DNA of 64,000 bases from Sipunculus nudus (lineage: Eukaryota; Annelida; Sipuncula; Golfingiida; Sipunculidae), in contig CM049319.1 in the NCBI GenBank assembly GCA_026874595.1, forward strand, positions 19,765,601-19,829,600. The letters run 5' to 3'. The stretch's first letter is position 1. The number at the start of each line of letters is the position of its first letter. Positions 38,521 through 50,562 of this stretch are shown here, one piece after another. The notes under the pieces are model-generated. The model had not been told where the DNA came from and ran no database searches. It saw only the letters and a list, made by a program, of their open reading frames with translations. The translations under genes were made by a program, and so were the position numbers.

Positions 38521-41057
38521 TGAAACAGATACATGTATTGGCAGATCACTCACCAGTGAATGTTTCTCAGGCAAATGTTTCACATATTTGCTGTGATTTA
38601 AATCAAAGTTTTCAGATGGAGAACTTTTTCCACTTAGCATATGCTGATAAACATGTTAATCCTGGGAAACCCCTGTTTGCATATACAATTCTGCGGGATT
38701 CCTCATCCGACCCCATCCATAAAAATTTTTTTTGTCCGATCGTCACTACCACAACCGCATAAAAGTAATTAGTCCTTCATAATATCATATGTTGGACTCT
38801 ATCCGCAACTGTACTGCGGCTGCAACCAAAGCTGCATAAAAGGAATCGTAGCTTTAACCTGTATCACACAGAAAATGTTGCAACACAGGTTACGAGGGAT
38901 TTTGTTGTAAATTAAATTCATCTAACTCTTAAACAAGTAGCCATTTGTTATAGCCCCGTCAAAGTTGTATGATATTTCATCTTATGAACAAGGTACCTAC
39001 AGATCCTAAAAAACCCTGATACACTTGAATGTAAAATAATCCTATCAAGGCTTTGAAAGTCCTTGTAAATAGCTTTCTGTCCTTCAAAGTTGTTGGGGAA
39101 AAGTCCTTGATATTTGTTAAGGTATTTGTAGGTGTATGAACTTGGTATGCAGTTTGTGAGATAATACAGCAGCTTTTTGCAGTGATGCACAGTACAGCAA
39201 TTTCAGTTATTTAAATAATTTTGCAAAACTTTGTTTTAAGAAAATCAGTATTTAATCAATAAGTTTTTGCCAAATCACTGCTGATAATCTTTATTAGCAT
39301 TTATAAAAAAATAATTATCAATTAAAGCTGCTATATATCTCCTCTCTTCATTGAGTATGAACATTCCACCAGGGATTATTGGCTTATCCAGAGTCCTGTA
39401 AGTCAGCTGGTTGACCCAGCAGTCAATTTTAATGCTCATTGCTATTCCAGCTGTGGTTTAAATCCAAGTTAAGGCAGTCTGTTCCAGATAATCTTTTCTT
39501 AAATATCTTTCAGTGTCACATATTGTGCTCTCCATTAAGTGACTTATGTATAACTTCCTGTCATTTTTGTCTTCCCAGTTTGCCCTGTGTTGTGTTGTGT
39601 GTTTGTCTAATGTTTGTGTTTTGTGAATTTGTTGTCAGTTCATGTTTCCCCCAAAATGGATTGTGCTCAGTATCTGTGTTCCACTGTATCTGTTGTGGCA
39701 TATTCTTTCCTCTGAGGGCATTATTATCTGTTTAGGTTAAATAAGTTGCTGTCAGTATAGGGTATTTGTGACAATTGAATCATGGTATTTTTGGAAAGTT
39801 TTGAGAAAATATGTCTGACTTTAATTGATAATTGATAATATTACAGACCAGTCCTTCATAAGACATGTTGCTCAGATATAAAAGTCAAAGATTCAAAATT
39901 GGTGTTCGTGCATATGGACTGATATTAATTTTCGCAAGAATGGATCAAAAGAGAAATATCATATCTTGTATTTAGTTATAAATTAAGATTAACAAACCCA
40001 AAATGATGACAAAATGTAACATAAAGCATGTTTCAGGCTTTTAGATGAAGATGTGTTGTAATAATTAATGCACTCTCCATATGGAGGGCAGATTAAAATA
40101 TAACTAGATAGGCTTGTATTTCTTATTTATATCCGTTCTTTGATGTGCATCTGATCAAAGCATGTCTTGTTATTTGAAAACTTGGGTTAAAGACCCATGG
40201 GACTGCAGCTTTAATATCGTCTGTATCTCAGCATATGACAGTTGCATGACACGCTGCATAATTACGATAATTATTGCAGTATCACTCGAGTGACAAGATG
40301 TGTGACCACACGTTCAGAGTCTGTTCATGTGATATTAAGTCAGTATGAGATGACATATAATTATGCTAATGAACCCTTGATGTGGTTTGATCATGGGATT
40401 GAGAATGTTATACTAACTGCCATATGGGCCTGATTGAGCCCCTACTGACTGACAGAACATGTTAACACCTTATAATCATTCATTTAATTAAAATATACAC
40501 AACAACTTGCTTACAACTTTGGCAGACAGCTGGTTTTGTTCCTCTATTTGCAAAGAGTTAATCTATTCTTTCTAATACATATAAAAAAATTTAATTAATT
40601 TGCAAATACTTTTCCATGTCTATTGTCAGTTTTTATTTACATTTTAATTCCAAAAGGACCATAGTGTGTCAGTGTTTTTTTTTCTCTTTTTGTGAAGAGT
40701 TGACAAAAAAATTTCTATCTTGTGTGAATCAGTTTCTTATATGAATAAACACTGTTTAAAACAAGTATATTCCTTTATTTTTGTCAGTATATTAATTATG
40801 TAGTTAATAAAATGATAAAAATAATAATTGCTGATATGTAAAAAGTTGATCAGTGCTGTGTGAAATGTATTTAATAATAAATATTGAATAAAATAAAAAT
40901 TTAAATTAAGAACATATCACTATTCAAAAGTCACTTTGGAACATGAAATGAGTTAAATACATGAGCCGTGGTACCATGACTTTCATTTCTTTTTTTCATA
41001 TCAATTGTTGTCTTGGATGGACAGATGTATTGATGTGTCTCATTGTTTTTAATGCAG

Positions 41058-41204
41058 GTAAAAACCCATGTGCCAAAGAATTCAGTGGCAAGGGGAATGG
41101 AGGCTGTTCACATCTCTGTCTCATGTCACCACATAGCCCGTATTACAAGTGTGCCTGTCCCACTGGGGTCCGGCTTCTCAACGACAGCAAGACCTGTGCT
41201 GATG
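41058..41204 (+). CDS. LRP6: LRP5/6 exon 4: EGF-like module 1
   Basis: Residues 265-314, one EGF module in its own phase-1/phase-1 exon. Acceptor aatgcag, donor gtaaga. The six cysteines run [30 protein letters not shown], with the LRP-type NGGCSHLC signature. The segment between the first and second cysteine ([11 protein letters not shown]) is about five residues longer than the vertebrate form as I remember it. The module packs against propeller 1 and joins it to propeller 2. Confidence 0.96.
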
Positions 41205-42854
41205 GTAAGACACAATATACTTTGCCGTTTGCATGTTTTTTTTTTTCTCAAGGGTTTCAAATTTGCAATTTTTGCAAAAGTGAAGCTATTGTGAATATAA
41301 AACCTTCATGTTCAAAGCGCCCTATATACACATGTGAATAGCAGTTTATAATTATTGGTTCTTTTACATCTTTAGAATGTCAGATCCATGCCTGTAGCAT
41401 CAATGGCAAAAATATAGAAATAATATCGTAATGAGTAATGATTAGTTCTGTGTTTTTTTCTTGTCAGTTTGTTAGACTCTGTGAGCATGTTAAAAATTCA
41501 TTCAATGATGTATATACTTCACTTTATGCTGAGATCGGGAAAATGAAACCTTGCGAAACACTGAATAGTTGAAAGTAAAAATCATGAACATCTCTCCATG
41601 CAAATATAAAGTCAACCACATTATTAGCCCTAAAAGGAAGGGGACATATTTTTAAATTCTCTAGTGTAATATTTCTGTTGCCAGAAATTTTGTTTTCACA
41701 CTAGATTCTAAGTCTTAACATGTGTATTTGAACAGCCACCATTATTGAATGTTTCCAATTTTCCCATATTATATATTAAAACATTTTCTGTTTTATAAAT
41801 GTTACTTTAAAGAAACCCCAAAATGATTAAACCCAGGAAACATTTCCTTATCTAAAACTGCTTGTGCTTTTAGGTCATAAAATGTTTAGATTCTTCCATG
41901 TTAAACCATATTGCTTTGTTGTATGCTGATATTGCCTCTGTTTCTAAAACAGAATAATTATTTTATTCTCCTCTCATAGATTGATAATAAATGTAAAGAT
42001 GCTTGCATTTACAGGGGTTCTTAATGGGAAAACCAGCTTAACTTCTATATGAACATCTTGAAAGAAATAATGGTAGAAAAACACATGAAATTCCTAATAT
42101 TATGCATATGCTTTTCTGTTCTTGTTGTTGGTAATGGATTTTCCTGAAATTACTCTGCTGTGTATCTTATTATGTCATTATAAGAAGTTGTTATGACAGT
42201 TGCTAGGATATTTAAGATTCAGGGGACTATCTTGTGATGATTGCTTTGTTTTGACACATTTGGCAAGAGTTCAAATATTTTTCAGTTCTGCACATCACCG
42301 CCTCTAAATAATAATTCCAATCCAAAATATCATGATGGAGTTATGCAGATATTTTTGTTAAAACACTGATATTTATTTGTAAAGCTTGTCATCAGTATAA
42401 ACATATCTGCCAAATTTTCAAATGGAGGTTACTACTGTTGACATCAGTGATGATTATAATGAAGATATGAGTTTGGTAAAGATGTCATAGATGGGTCAAC
42501 ATTTTGATGATAGTTATGAGGATTATGATGATAGATAGGATAATACATTAAGTACTACTTTGATGATAGGAATAATAATGATGATAATGATGGTAATGAT
42601 ATGAGAATAAAAATGACGAGGAGGAGGAGAAGAGAATAAAATCTTATTGAGATTACAGTGTCTGAGTGATGATGATAATTATGATGAGAAAAAAAAATCT
42701 GATTAAGATTGGCATGATGACGGCTGTGTAGTTGATGATGATAATGATAAGGGGAATCATGATGTGATAATAATAATTCTGTTGTTGATTGTACTGATAT
42801 GAATAAAAAAATGAGTATGATAAGTGAAGATGATGAGTATGGTGATGCTTGTAG
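41205..42854 (+). other. Intron 4, 1.65 kb
   Basis: It starts gtaaga and ends gcttgtag. A diverged copy of the 10485 MITE family lies near 41515-41630. From about 42440 to the acceptor the sequence is an irregular 'gatgat/aatgat'-rich tract. Confidence 0.85.
42440..42850 (+). repeat. GAT-rich low-complexity tract beside exon 5
   Basis: Repeated gatgataatgatgat-type words dominate up to the exon 5 acceptor. The opposite strand is correspondingly rich in ATC, which explains the His/Ser-rich minus-strand open frame here; that frame is not a gene. Confidence 0.75.
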
Positions 42855-43055
42855 GTGCTCGGGATGTGCTGCTTCTTGCACGTAGGAATGACATTCGCAG
42901 GATATCGCTGGATACCTCAGACTACACAGCTGTTGAACTCCAGCTGAATGACGTCCAGCACTGTATAGCGATTGACTACGACCCTGTGGAGGGATACATG
43001 TACTGGACAGACGATGAAGTCAAGAGGATTCAGAGGGCGGGCCTGGATGGGTCAG
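42855..43055 (+). CDS. LRP6: LRP5/6 exon 5: start of propeller 2
   Basis: Residues 314-381. Acceptor gcttgtag, donor gtaatt, both in phase 1. The exon reads [18 protein letters not shown], then [20 protein letters not shown] and ends RAGLDGS plus one base. These are the opening blades of the second YWTD propeller. The intron sequence just upstream is an irregular GAT-rich tract rather than a clean polypyrimidine tract, so the acceptor is weak by inspection, but frame and homology fix it. Confidence 0.96.
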
Positions 43056-43968
43056 GTAATTAGAGGTTATTGATATTCTTACTGTTAGTAAATTATTAAT
43101 GTAATAATTTTGGGAAGTTGATGTGAAAAAAGCAGTTATAGATCCAGGATGGGGGAGGGTACCTTATATGTTGAGGGACTTAAACCCTTTAAAAAGGTTG
43201 ACAAGTCCCTAAAAGTTTGGGGAAACAGTGCAAAATGTAAATTTTTGTCAGAAAGGAGGGGGTTTTAAACCCCTGCTTTGATCTGCATCTGGGAAGGGTA
43301 CTCTGTAAGTCCAGCAAAGCATGTTAAAACACATAATGTATTCAACATCCAGCAGTGGATCTTTATTAGTTTATAGCCCACCGGCAGTTATGCTTTCCCC
43401 TGTGTCTGTTTGTTCTGATGTTTGATTCTTTATGGATCAAAAGAAAATAATGATTGAGAATTTGTCAACTTATTTGGATGATTGGTCCTGATATGCACCT
43501 GATTAAACAGGGCCGCAAACCCATTTGATAGTATGGACGACTACCTCTTTATTTTAAAATAAAATAATAATAATGTTGGTATATATAGTTACATGTCCTG
43601 GATATTATGTAAAAAAGAAAAGCTAGGTGAAAATAACCATTTGCTTTTTTCATTTTGACTTTTCAACATCTTAAGCCCCCACCTGTGCTATTTCCAGAGT
43701 ATATTCTACAGTCAAGAGTATTTTGGGTGTATGTAAAGCAAATGTAGAATTCTGGCTATTAAGTAGACAGCTTGTGAAATGTAAAGCAAATGTAGAATTC
43801 TGGCTATTAAGTAGACAGCTTGTGAAATGTAAAGCAAATGTAGAATTCTGGCTATTAAGTAGACAGCTTGTGAAATGTAAAGCAAATGTAGAATTCTGGA
43901 TATTTAGTGGACAGCTTGTTAATTAAACAAAATTATGCACTGTTTGTTCTAATTTATACTTTTTGCAG
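43056..43968 (+). other. Intron 5, 0.9 kb
   Basis: It starts gtaatt and ends ttttgcag. It includes a 48-bp minisatellite at 43731-43922 and a stretch near 43140-43310 resembling degraded repeat. Confidence 0.85.
43731..43922 (+). repeat. 48-bp minisatellite, four units
   Basis: Four head-to-tail units begin tgtaaagcaaatgtagaatt. The first three are almost identical and the fourth has a few changes. The unit length is divisible by three, so one frame stays open and repeats CKANVEFWLLSRQLVK; this is a consequence of the array and not evidence of coding. Confidence 0.93.
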
Positions 43969-44164
43969 GTCAAGAGGTCATCCTGTCTACTGAAATCGAC
44001 CATCCTGATGGGATAGCTGTGGACTGGATTGCCCGGAATTTGTACTGGACAGATACAGGAACAGACCGGATAGAAGTGGCCAGACTGAATGGCACGTCCA
44101 GACGTGTGTTGATATCTGAGGGACTGGACGAACCCAGAGCAATAGCCCTAGATCCCGTAGCAGG
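43969..44164 (+). CDS. LRP6: LRP5/6 exon 6: propeller 2, middle
   Basis: Residues 381-446. Acceptor ttttgcag, donor gtaagt; phase 1 in, phase 2 out. It contains [37 protein letters not shown] and EPRAIALDP. This is the standard blade repeat of the YWTD family, and the NGT sequon is a possible glycosylation site. A 48-bp minisatellite ends only about 45 bases upstream of the exon. Confidence 0.97.
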
Positions 44165-45204
44165 GTAAGTCACATTGTTTCTTATATGTAAATGACCTTC
44201 ATGCATGATGCATTAGGCAGATTGACCAATTAGATTTGGGAAACAATCAGTATTCATTTTGGGAAGGTTGTAGCCTTGTTCCACTCCAAACTAATCTCTT
44301 CTGTTTGGGCACTGTTGGATGGCCGGAACTACCAATTTCAACTGTAAAAATTCAAAATCAAAATTTGTCACATTTCTTTGAAAAGCTTCTGTTTGCATTT
44401 CACATGTGCATGCTTACAATATATTACTTGTTTTGTATAGTCTTAACCACTAAAATACCCATGTTTATGTAATTTGCCTTGAAACAATTTGTATCAAACA
44501 CACCTGACCGGACTACATTGTCCTCTTCACTACAGTTATACCAACACTGCTGGTGTATTTAGGAGCCAGAGCTGGGTGTCAGATTTCGACTCCAACAATC
44601 CTTAAACAGCAAAGTCATAATCTTATGAGTCTGAGTCTTCCTAGTGTAACCTTGTAGTTCCAGCACTGGACTGGAGGTCTGAAGGTCTCTGATCCAAACC
44701 CCACCAGACCCCCCAAAGGCAAAATTGGTGAAATCCTGCTAGAACCTCGAAGATTTGCTTGCTGTCTTAAGGACAATTATGTGACTACTTGATAAGTCTA
44801 TGCTCCATTCATATAAAACTTAAAATACAGAAGCCAAAATAGTAACATTATGATTTTATAATTATACATTATGCAGTTTTATGGCTTTATTCATGCTTGT
44901 TCAGTTGACACTGCAACTAAAAGGTCATGGGCCTATCCTTAAAAAGTTGCATGATATTTAATATATATTTGAGAAACCAGGAATAATTTATGCTTTCAAA
45001 CATATGTTTAAAACAATATTTTCTTGGCAAAAGAGCCATAGATTATTAGAATACAGGACATACTAGCCCCGTCTCATATTCAGATAATCCTTTCATTTAT
45101 TATGATAATTAATAAGTGGTGATGGGAGTTGCTTTCTTTACTATAATTGATCATCAGCAGTATATCAACAACAGATTATCGATTATAAGTCACTTTTTAG
45201 AAGC

Positions 45205-45540
45205 GTTTGGAATCATAATTTCTTGATCAGTCATCAGTAAAAGTTGGTTGACCTCTAGGAGTATGAAATGTCTGATCAAGTATAGACTTGTACATCCCCT
45301 GAAATGATAGGCAATATAGGCATGCTTTTGGCTTATATATGTAATAACTCCATAGCCTAAATGTGTTTATAGTAAACTTAGATGTGAATCTGTTATTAAA
45401 AACAGATTTTATAAAAGCATACCTTCTGTTATTTGAAAGCCTAACCTTTGGGAATCGATTATAGCAATGAAAGATTGATTATTTGATCGCCTGCATCAAC
45501 CAACCAATCATCAACTGTAATCAACCATCGTTCCAAACAC
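45205..45540 (-). repeat. Dispersed repeat R1, reverse copy
   Basis: In reverse complement it starts gtgtttggaacgatggttga and ends gaggtcaaccaacttttactgatga...ccaaacgc, matching the R1 copy at 50768-51170. It supplies the best view of the inverted R1 termini. Confidence 0.72.
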
Positions 45541-47094
45541 TACAAATAAGGATGAGTAATATGTGAATTCATAATTACAAGCATACTTGCACATACCTGT
45601 GTACATATACCTTCATATTATCATACACATTGCTTGCTTTTATAATCCAGTGCAATTGAATAGTACTGTTAATAAAAGATTTGTAAAGTTGATGACCATA
45701 CATAAAAGATTCTTACAGTTTTAAGTAACTGTTATGATGTTTGTTCAGATTTATGACTATAATGATTTTGTGATATTTCAGTCATTATGAAGAAGTATTG
45801 TCTTATTAAAAATATCACTGAAACTGATAGAGGTTATGTGACATTATTATGAACTTATAAAAACTAAAGCTCAGATCTTATATGGGGAAATACAGTACTT
45901 TTACTTCTTTTGATTATTAAAGTTGCAGAGGAATAAAAAATTATCAAATGATTATGTTGATGTATAGGATGACTTTAAGATGAAAGACTGAGATTTAATT
46001 CTCAGATATAATTCTGAGACTTGAGAAAAGTAACCTCCTTTCTAGGAGAGTCCATGTTGTTTATAATTCCTTGTCTCTCTTGACTACATGTTTGAGACTT
46101 GATAGCTGGGTAGGAATTTATATGATGTTCTTAAAAATCACATAGATTTCATGTGTGGCATCATTAGGTCTCCTCACATAATTCCTGATCATATAGTGTA
46201 TCTTTTGTCTCAAGGTGCCATGTTATCACATCTGCTCTGGAGTGTCATGTCGATTAAATCAGTGAATCTGTGTGTGTGAGAGACAAAAGCACCAGTATGA
46301 CCCAACGACACAAGTTTTATGACAAATGTCTTTGTTTTGCTGCTGCTCAACAGAGCATGCCGGAGATCGTCCAAGCATTTCCTGTCTTATTCATAACACC
46401 AGCCTGATTGATATGTGGTCATGTGATCACACTAGATCGGAACTGACCCACCTGGTGCTCATCGCTCGCTATCTCACAGGTCGCTTCACTATTTAAAAGA
46501 TGCTCTGCTTTGTTCTCATGAAACTATCATAAATTTCTAAGAAAAAAAAACCCTTAACTGTTAAGCTTAGCTGACCTGTCAGCCTGCTCAACTACTACAT
46601 TTCTTTACTTTCATTCAACCATCATCCTAGCCTTTGGCGCTTTCTTTGAAGGATTGGAACAGCTGGGCAAATTAACTTCAAACCAGTGTTTAAACCACAG
46701 CTAAGAAACATCCAGTTATAATGTGCCATGGGCAACTGTTCTTACCACAAAGTTCTCTGTCTAATTTTGCTGATACTGTACATTTTATGATTACATCAGA
46801 CCACTAGGACTTTGATTCAGATAAATTGAATATTCATATTTCAGTGTCAGAGGTCATTGTCCTTGTCATATCAGTGCTCTGCAATAGATAACTAACTAAA
46901 CTGTTTTACCAACTGTTTTACCTTCAGGAAAATAGACATTCACCTGTATATTTTTAGTATTAAATTACTGTTTGTTTCCTCAGATAATAAATAATTATTA
47001 AATTCAAAATACATTTTGTTTTATACAAGCTTATTAATAGTATAGGAGCAAATTAAAAATATGTTCAGAATGAATCGCCACTCCAGAATTTTCA

Positions 47095-47400
47095 TTCGGG
47101 ACTTGGTTTCACAACAATAACTTACATAACAATAATTACCAGGAATTTGATGGAGTTTCATGAAACATGTACTAGCAAGGCATCTCACAAAAGTTCAGTT
47201 CAGGTCAAAATCCATGCTGTAAATTAAATAAGGTCAGAGGTCACCAGCACAAATGTGATATGGCTGTGAAAACTTACCAGGATCAATATAGACTTTAATG
47301 AAACTCACCATTAATATTTTCTGAGAAATTTGCATAAAATGTGCATATTAATGAGGTCAAAGGTCATAAGACTTACAATAGGTGTTTTATAGCTGCAAAG
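47095..47400 (+). repeat. Dispersed repeat with 'gaggtcaaaggtcat' block
   Basis: It contains two rounds of 'ttaccagga.tt...tttcatgaaac' followed by 'taaggtcagaggtcac' and 'atgaggtcaaaggtcataag'. It is related to 30405-30760 and lies just upstream of exon 7. Confidence 0.65.
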
Positions 47401-47492
47401 GACTGTAATGATGTTAAGTGTAAATGTTGGTGTCAAGATGGTTTCTTAAACTACAGACTTATTATATACAGAAATCTTGATTTATTTTGCAG

Positions 47493-47743
47493 GTATATGT
47501 ACTGGACTGACTGGGGACAGGTGGCTAAGATAGAGAGAGCTTACCTGGATGGCACAGAAAGGACTTGCCTAGTCAACACCTCCATAGTGTGGCCAAATGG
47601 CCTCGCCATTGATTTTGAAGATCGTAAACTTTATTTCGGTGATGCCAAGACTGATAAGATAGAGGTGATCAACTTGGATGGTTCTGGTCGGAGAACCTTG
47701 TTGGAGGGCCAGTTACCTCATATATTTGGATTTAGTTTGTTAG
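47493..47743 (+). CDS. LRP6: LRP5/6 exon 7: propeller 2, later blades
   Basis: Residues 446-530. Acceptor tttattttgcag, donor gtaagt; phase 2 in, phase 1 out. It reads [56 protein letters not shown] and ends [10 protein letters not shown]. One blade carries YFGD in place of YWTD, similar to the YWGD of the vertebrate protein at the same place. It lies 3.3 kb downstream of exon 6. Confidence 0.97.
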
Positions 47744-48351
47744 GTAAGTTGTCCGAAGATCTGCATTGGCTCTGAAAAAATGCATATTATTAATTAGGCT
47801 GCAGGAATAGGACAGCAGGACTGAAATAATCATATTTGTTTTCCATCTCTATAGAACTGCTTTTTAATTTCTTCTTATTATATGGATATGCAGTGTTGTA
47901 GTAGGTTGATAGAACAATTGATTGATTCACTTGTTTATATAGAAGTATAATCTGTGAAAAAATTCTGTCCTTTGTATCTTCAATTCATATCTATTTAACT
48001 TGTTTAAACAAAATGCTTTTCAATTTTCCATTTGCAAATATCGCCTAATGGTAAACTTTGTTGAAGGATTGCAGTCTACATGTTATTTAATGTAGAAAAC
48101 CCTTGATCTGCTTTCTCTTCATTGATTCATTTAGGAGGTTCATACATATTAATATTGCCTGATAAACAAGTCCACATGCTTATAGTGTTTAGATACTTAT
48201 AAAATGTGCTCAATTAAGGTAATATCTTCACTATTTGCTTTTCATGGAATTTGGCATAAAAGGGTTTTTATTAAGAATTTTTGTGCTTTCTTCATACTGT
48301 AGGGATAACATATAAAAAAGTCCTGCACTGATTTTATGATTTTCTTTGTAG
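47744..48351 (+). other. Intron 7, 0.6 kb
   Basis: It starts gtaagt and ends tttctttgtag. It is AT-rich with no visible features. Confidence 0.9.
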
Positions 48352-48492
48352 GGGATTACATATACTGGACGGACTGGCAGCGACGGTCCATTGAGAAGGT
48401 GGAGAAAAGGACGGGGAAGATGAGGAAGGTGATAATCGAGCAGCTTCCAGACCTGATGGGACTCCGGGCCGTCAACGTCAAACATGTGGAAG
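48352..48492 (+). CDS. LRP6: LRP5/6 exon 8: last blade of propeller 2
   Basis: Residues 530-577. Acceptor tttctttgtag, donor gttaat, which is weaker than consensus. The exon reads [19 protein letters not shown], then a short basic stretch, and [16 protein letters not shown]. It closes propeller 2 and leads into EGF2. Both boundaries are phase 1 and agree with the next exon (split Gly codon), which supports the weak donor. Confidence 0.95.
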
Positions 48493-48941
48493 GTTAATAT
48501 CTAATCAGATACTTTAAAAATATTTAATGTTTCGCAGGGGAAGATTCAGGAACTGGGTAAACGGTGGCGAGTTGTGGGGATATTCCATTTACTTGGAAAT
48601 GACCAATACCCTAAAAACAATTCTGCAGTTAGAGTCTTAAATTATTGAACAAAAACACTGCAAATAGGACAATTTGTGAAAAGCAAATCAGTGATCAGGG
48701 ATTGTTGAAGCTGTATGGTTAAAGTATACTAAGAAAAATATGTACAATTTGCCTTACACCGTCAGCTAAATTTGCTGACATGTAGCTTTAAACATGCTAA
48801 TTTTAAATGATAACTGGTTAATAGGAATTATTATTAAAAGGAATGAACTGATATGTTACAGCATTAACTGGTTCTTTATGTGAATTTAAGTATTCAATTT
48901 TTGCGATACTGTTTAGAATAAAACAACTTTCATCTTTGCAG
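48493..48941 (+). other. Intron 8, 0.45 kb
   Basis: It starts gttaat (weak donor) and ends tctttgcag. There are no visible features. Confidence 0.88.
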
Positions 48942-49240
48942 GAACCAATCCATGTGCCAAAAATAATGGGAACTGCTCCCACTTATGTCTATATCGTCCA
49001 GAGCCTAAGGGGTTCATTTGTGCATGTCCTATGGGGCTTGAGCTTCTACGAGATGAGAAGACGTGCATTGTCCCTGAAGCATTCTTGCTTTTTGCCAAAG
49101 AACGTGACATACGCAGAATTTCACTTGAGACCACTCACAATAACGACGTGTTGATTCCGCTTTCTGGAGTGAAGCACCCCAGTGCTCTAGATTTTCATAT
49201 TAACGACAACAGGATATATTGGACTGACACAACACTGAAG
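48942..49240 (+). CDS. LRP6: LRP5/6 exon 9: EGF-like module 2 and start of propeller 3
   Basis: Residues 577-676. Acceptor catctttgcag, donor gtaatg; phase 1 in, phase 0 out. EGF2 reads [18 protein letters not shown], then [10 protein letters not shown] and KTCIV. The usual NGGC motif is NGNC here. The exon continues with [20 protein letters not shown] and ASALDF-like [20 protein letters not shown], the opening of propeller 3. Combining EGF2 with the first propeller 3 blades in one exon is consistent with the LRP5/6 family. Confidence 0.97.
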
Positions 49241-49425
49241 GTAATGTAATCTCTTAAATACAATGTAAAAACAAAAGTCAAGTGCTATAACCATCAGTTA
49301 TAATATACCTTCCAACTCTGTGATGTATATGCCTTTCTGGATGATATATATCTTGCTTACTCATGTTTTCTTTCATATGTGACATTTTATCCAACAAATC
49401 ATGATCAAGACTTCAATTATTACAG

Positions 49426-49652
49426 AGTATCAGCCGGGCTTTTATGAATGGGAGTACTTTGGAGCACATCATCGAGTTTGGATTAAAATATCCAGAAGGC
49501 ATGGCTGTAGACTGGGTGGCCCACAATTTATATTGGACGGATACAGGAACAAACCGGATCGAGATGTCTCGTCTTGATGGTACATCTAGGCGTGTCCTGG
49601 TGTGGAAAGACCTGGAGAACCCAAGAGCCATTGCTCTGGATCCACCGCAAGG
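49426..49652 (+). CDS. LRP6: LRP5/6 exon 10: propeller 3
   Basis: Residues 677-752. Acceptor attattacag, donor gtaaaa; phase 0 in, phase 2 out. It reads [57 protein letters not shown] and PRAIALDP. An alternative AG two bases downstream would break the frame, so 49426 is the start. Propeller 3 of this family is the site for Wnt3a and for the DKK1 C-terminal domain. The intron before it is only 185 bases. Confidence 0.97.
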
Positions 49653-50119
49653 GTAAAAGCGAGAAAATCCTGTTATTTAAGTAGTTCCTCTCTCTCCCCT
49701 AAAATATTAAGGCTATACCTGAAGAGGATGTAAATAAACCATATTTGAGCTCCCCTATATTCAAGTTGAAAAATGATTTCATCACTTACAAAAAATTTAC
49801 AGTTGCCCCCTTTCTGTTAGAATCCCTTTAACTAGTGGTCAAATATGACAGCATTATTAGAACTTATCAAATTATTAATAAAAAAATACTTTAAAAAAGG
49901 TTTTATGGTTGATTTCCATTTGCTTGTATCGAACTGTGATTAAATCAGAATGTAACACATAAAAAAATCTGCTGTGATAAAAATTTATTTCAAAATCACC
50001 ATTTCATGTTAACTTTGGAATTAGGACACATATAGTCAACCTTCTTAATACCTGAAGTATGTGTGTATGTGTGTACACACTTGGCCAGTGTTGCATCTTG
50101 TGGCTCCATCTATTGGCAG
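49653..50119 (+). other. Intron 10, 0.47 kb
   Basis: It starts gtaaaa and ends attggcag, with a short (gt)n patch before exon 11. Nothing else was seen. The neighbouring introns 9 (49241-49425) and 11 (50305-50562) are under 300 bases and featureless. Confidence 0.9.
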
Positions 50120-50304
50120 GTACATGTACTGGGCTGAATGGGGAACTAAGTCAAAGATAGAACGAGCAGCTCTGGATGGAACTCATCGGAAAGCCTTAGT
50201 GGTTGGGATTGGCCGAGCTAATGGTTTAACCATCGACTACCTGGAGAGGCGGTTATACTGGACCAACCTGGATGACCACCAGATAGAATCAGCTGACCTG
50301 CTAG
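50120..50304 (+). CDS. LRP6: LRP5/6 exon 11: propeller 3
   Basis: Residues 752-814. Acceptor tattggcag, donor gtgaga; phase 2 in, phase 1 out. It reads [20 protein letters not shown], then [34 protein letters not shown]. The blade motifs are YWAE and YWTN, variants of YWTD that also occur at these places in vertebrate LRP6 (YWTE and YWTD). Confidence 0.97.
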
Positions 50305-50562
50305 GTGAGACATCTGGTGGCTAATTTAGACATTAAGTGCTGGAGAAGGATAATAATGAATAACTAAGTTCTTGATATTTGAACTTTCTATGCACACTGG
50401 AATCACTAGATTTGACTAGAGACACTGTCAGAAGATATTGATAATGTTGATAAGATATTAAAATAATTCAGTCAAAAAGTTGGAAATTTCTGCTCACACT
50501 GATGATAGATTAGATGATATCAAAAATGTTTGTGATTAAGACCAGTCACGTTTGAACACTAG

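Larger units (their letters stand above)
32757..41057 (+). other. Intron 3, 8.3 kb
   Basis: It starts gtaagc and ends aatgcag. It contains the 1.0-kb element at 34166-35166, a dispersed repeat (36285-36500), a repeat tail near 36965-37130, a GC-richer stretch (37180-37650) and a 145-bp tandem duplication (38226-38520). The remainder is AT-rich. A frame of 87 codons on the minus strand at 37062-37325 has no motif and is not called. Confidence 0.85.
44165..47492 (+). other. Intron 6, 3.3 kb
   Basis: It starts gtaagt and ends tattttgcag. It contains a reverse R1 copy (45205-45540), a GC-richer stretch at 46280-46500, and a dispersed repeat at 47095-47400. A stretch near 44640-44770 ('gactggaggtctgaaggtctctgatcc') has a weak SINE flavour. 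Confidence 0.85.

Noticed and set aside
42555-42881. His/Ser-rich minus-strand frame of 108 codons.
   Set aside because: It is the reverse of the GAT-rich tract and runs into exon 5 on the opposite strand.
43723-43926. 67-codon frame with four 16-residue repeats.
   Set aside because: The 48-bp minisatellite keeps one frame open automatically. It lies in intron 5 and has no splice or domain support.
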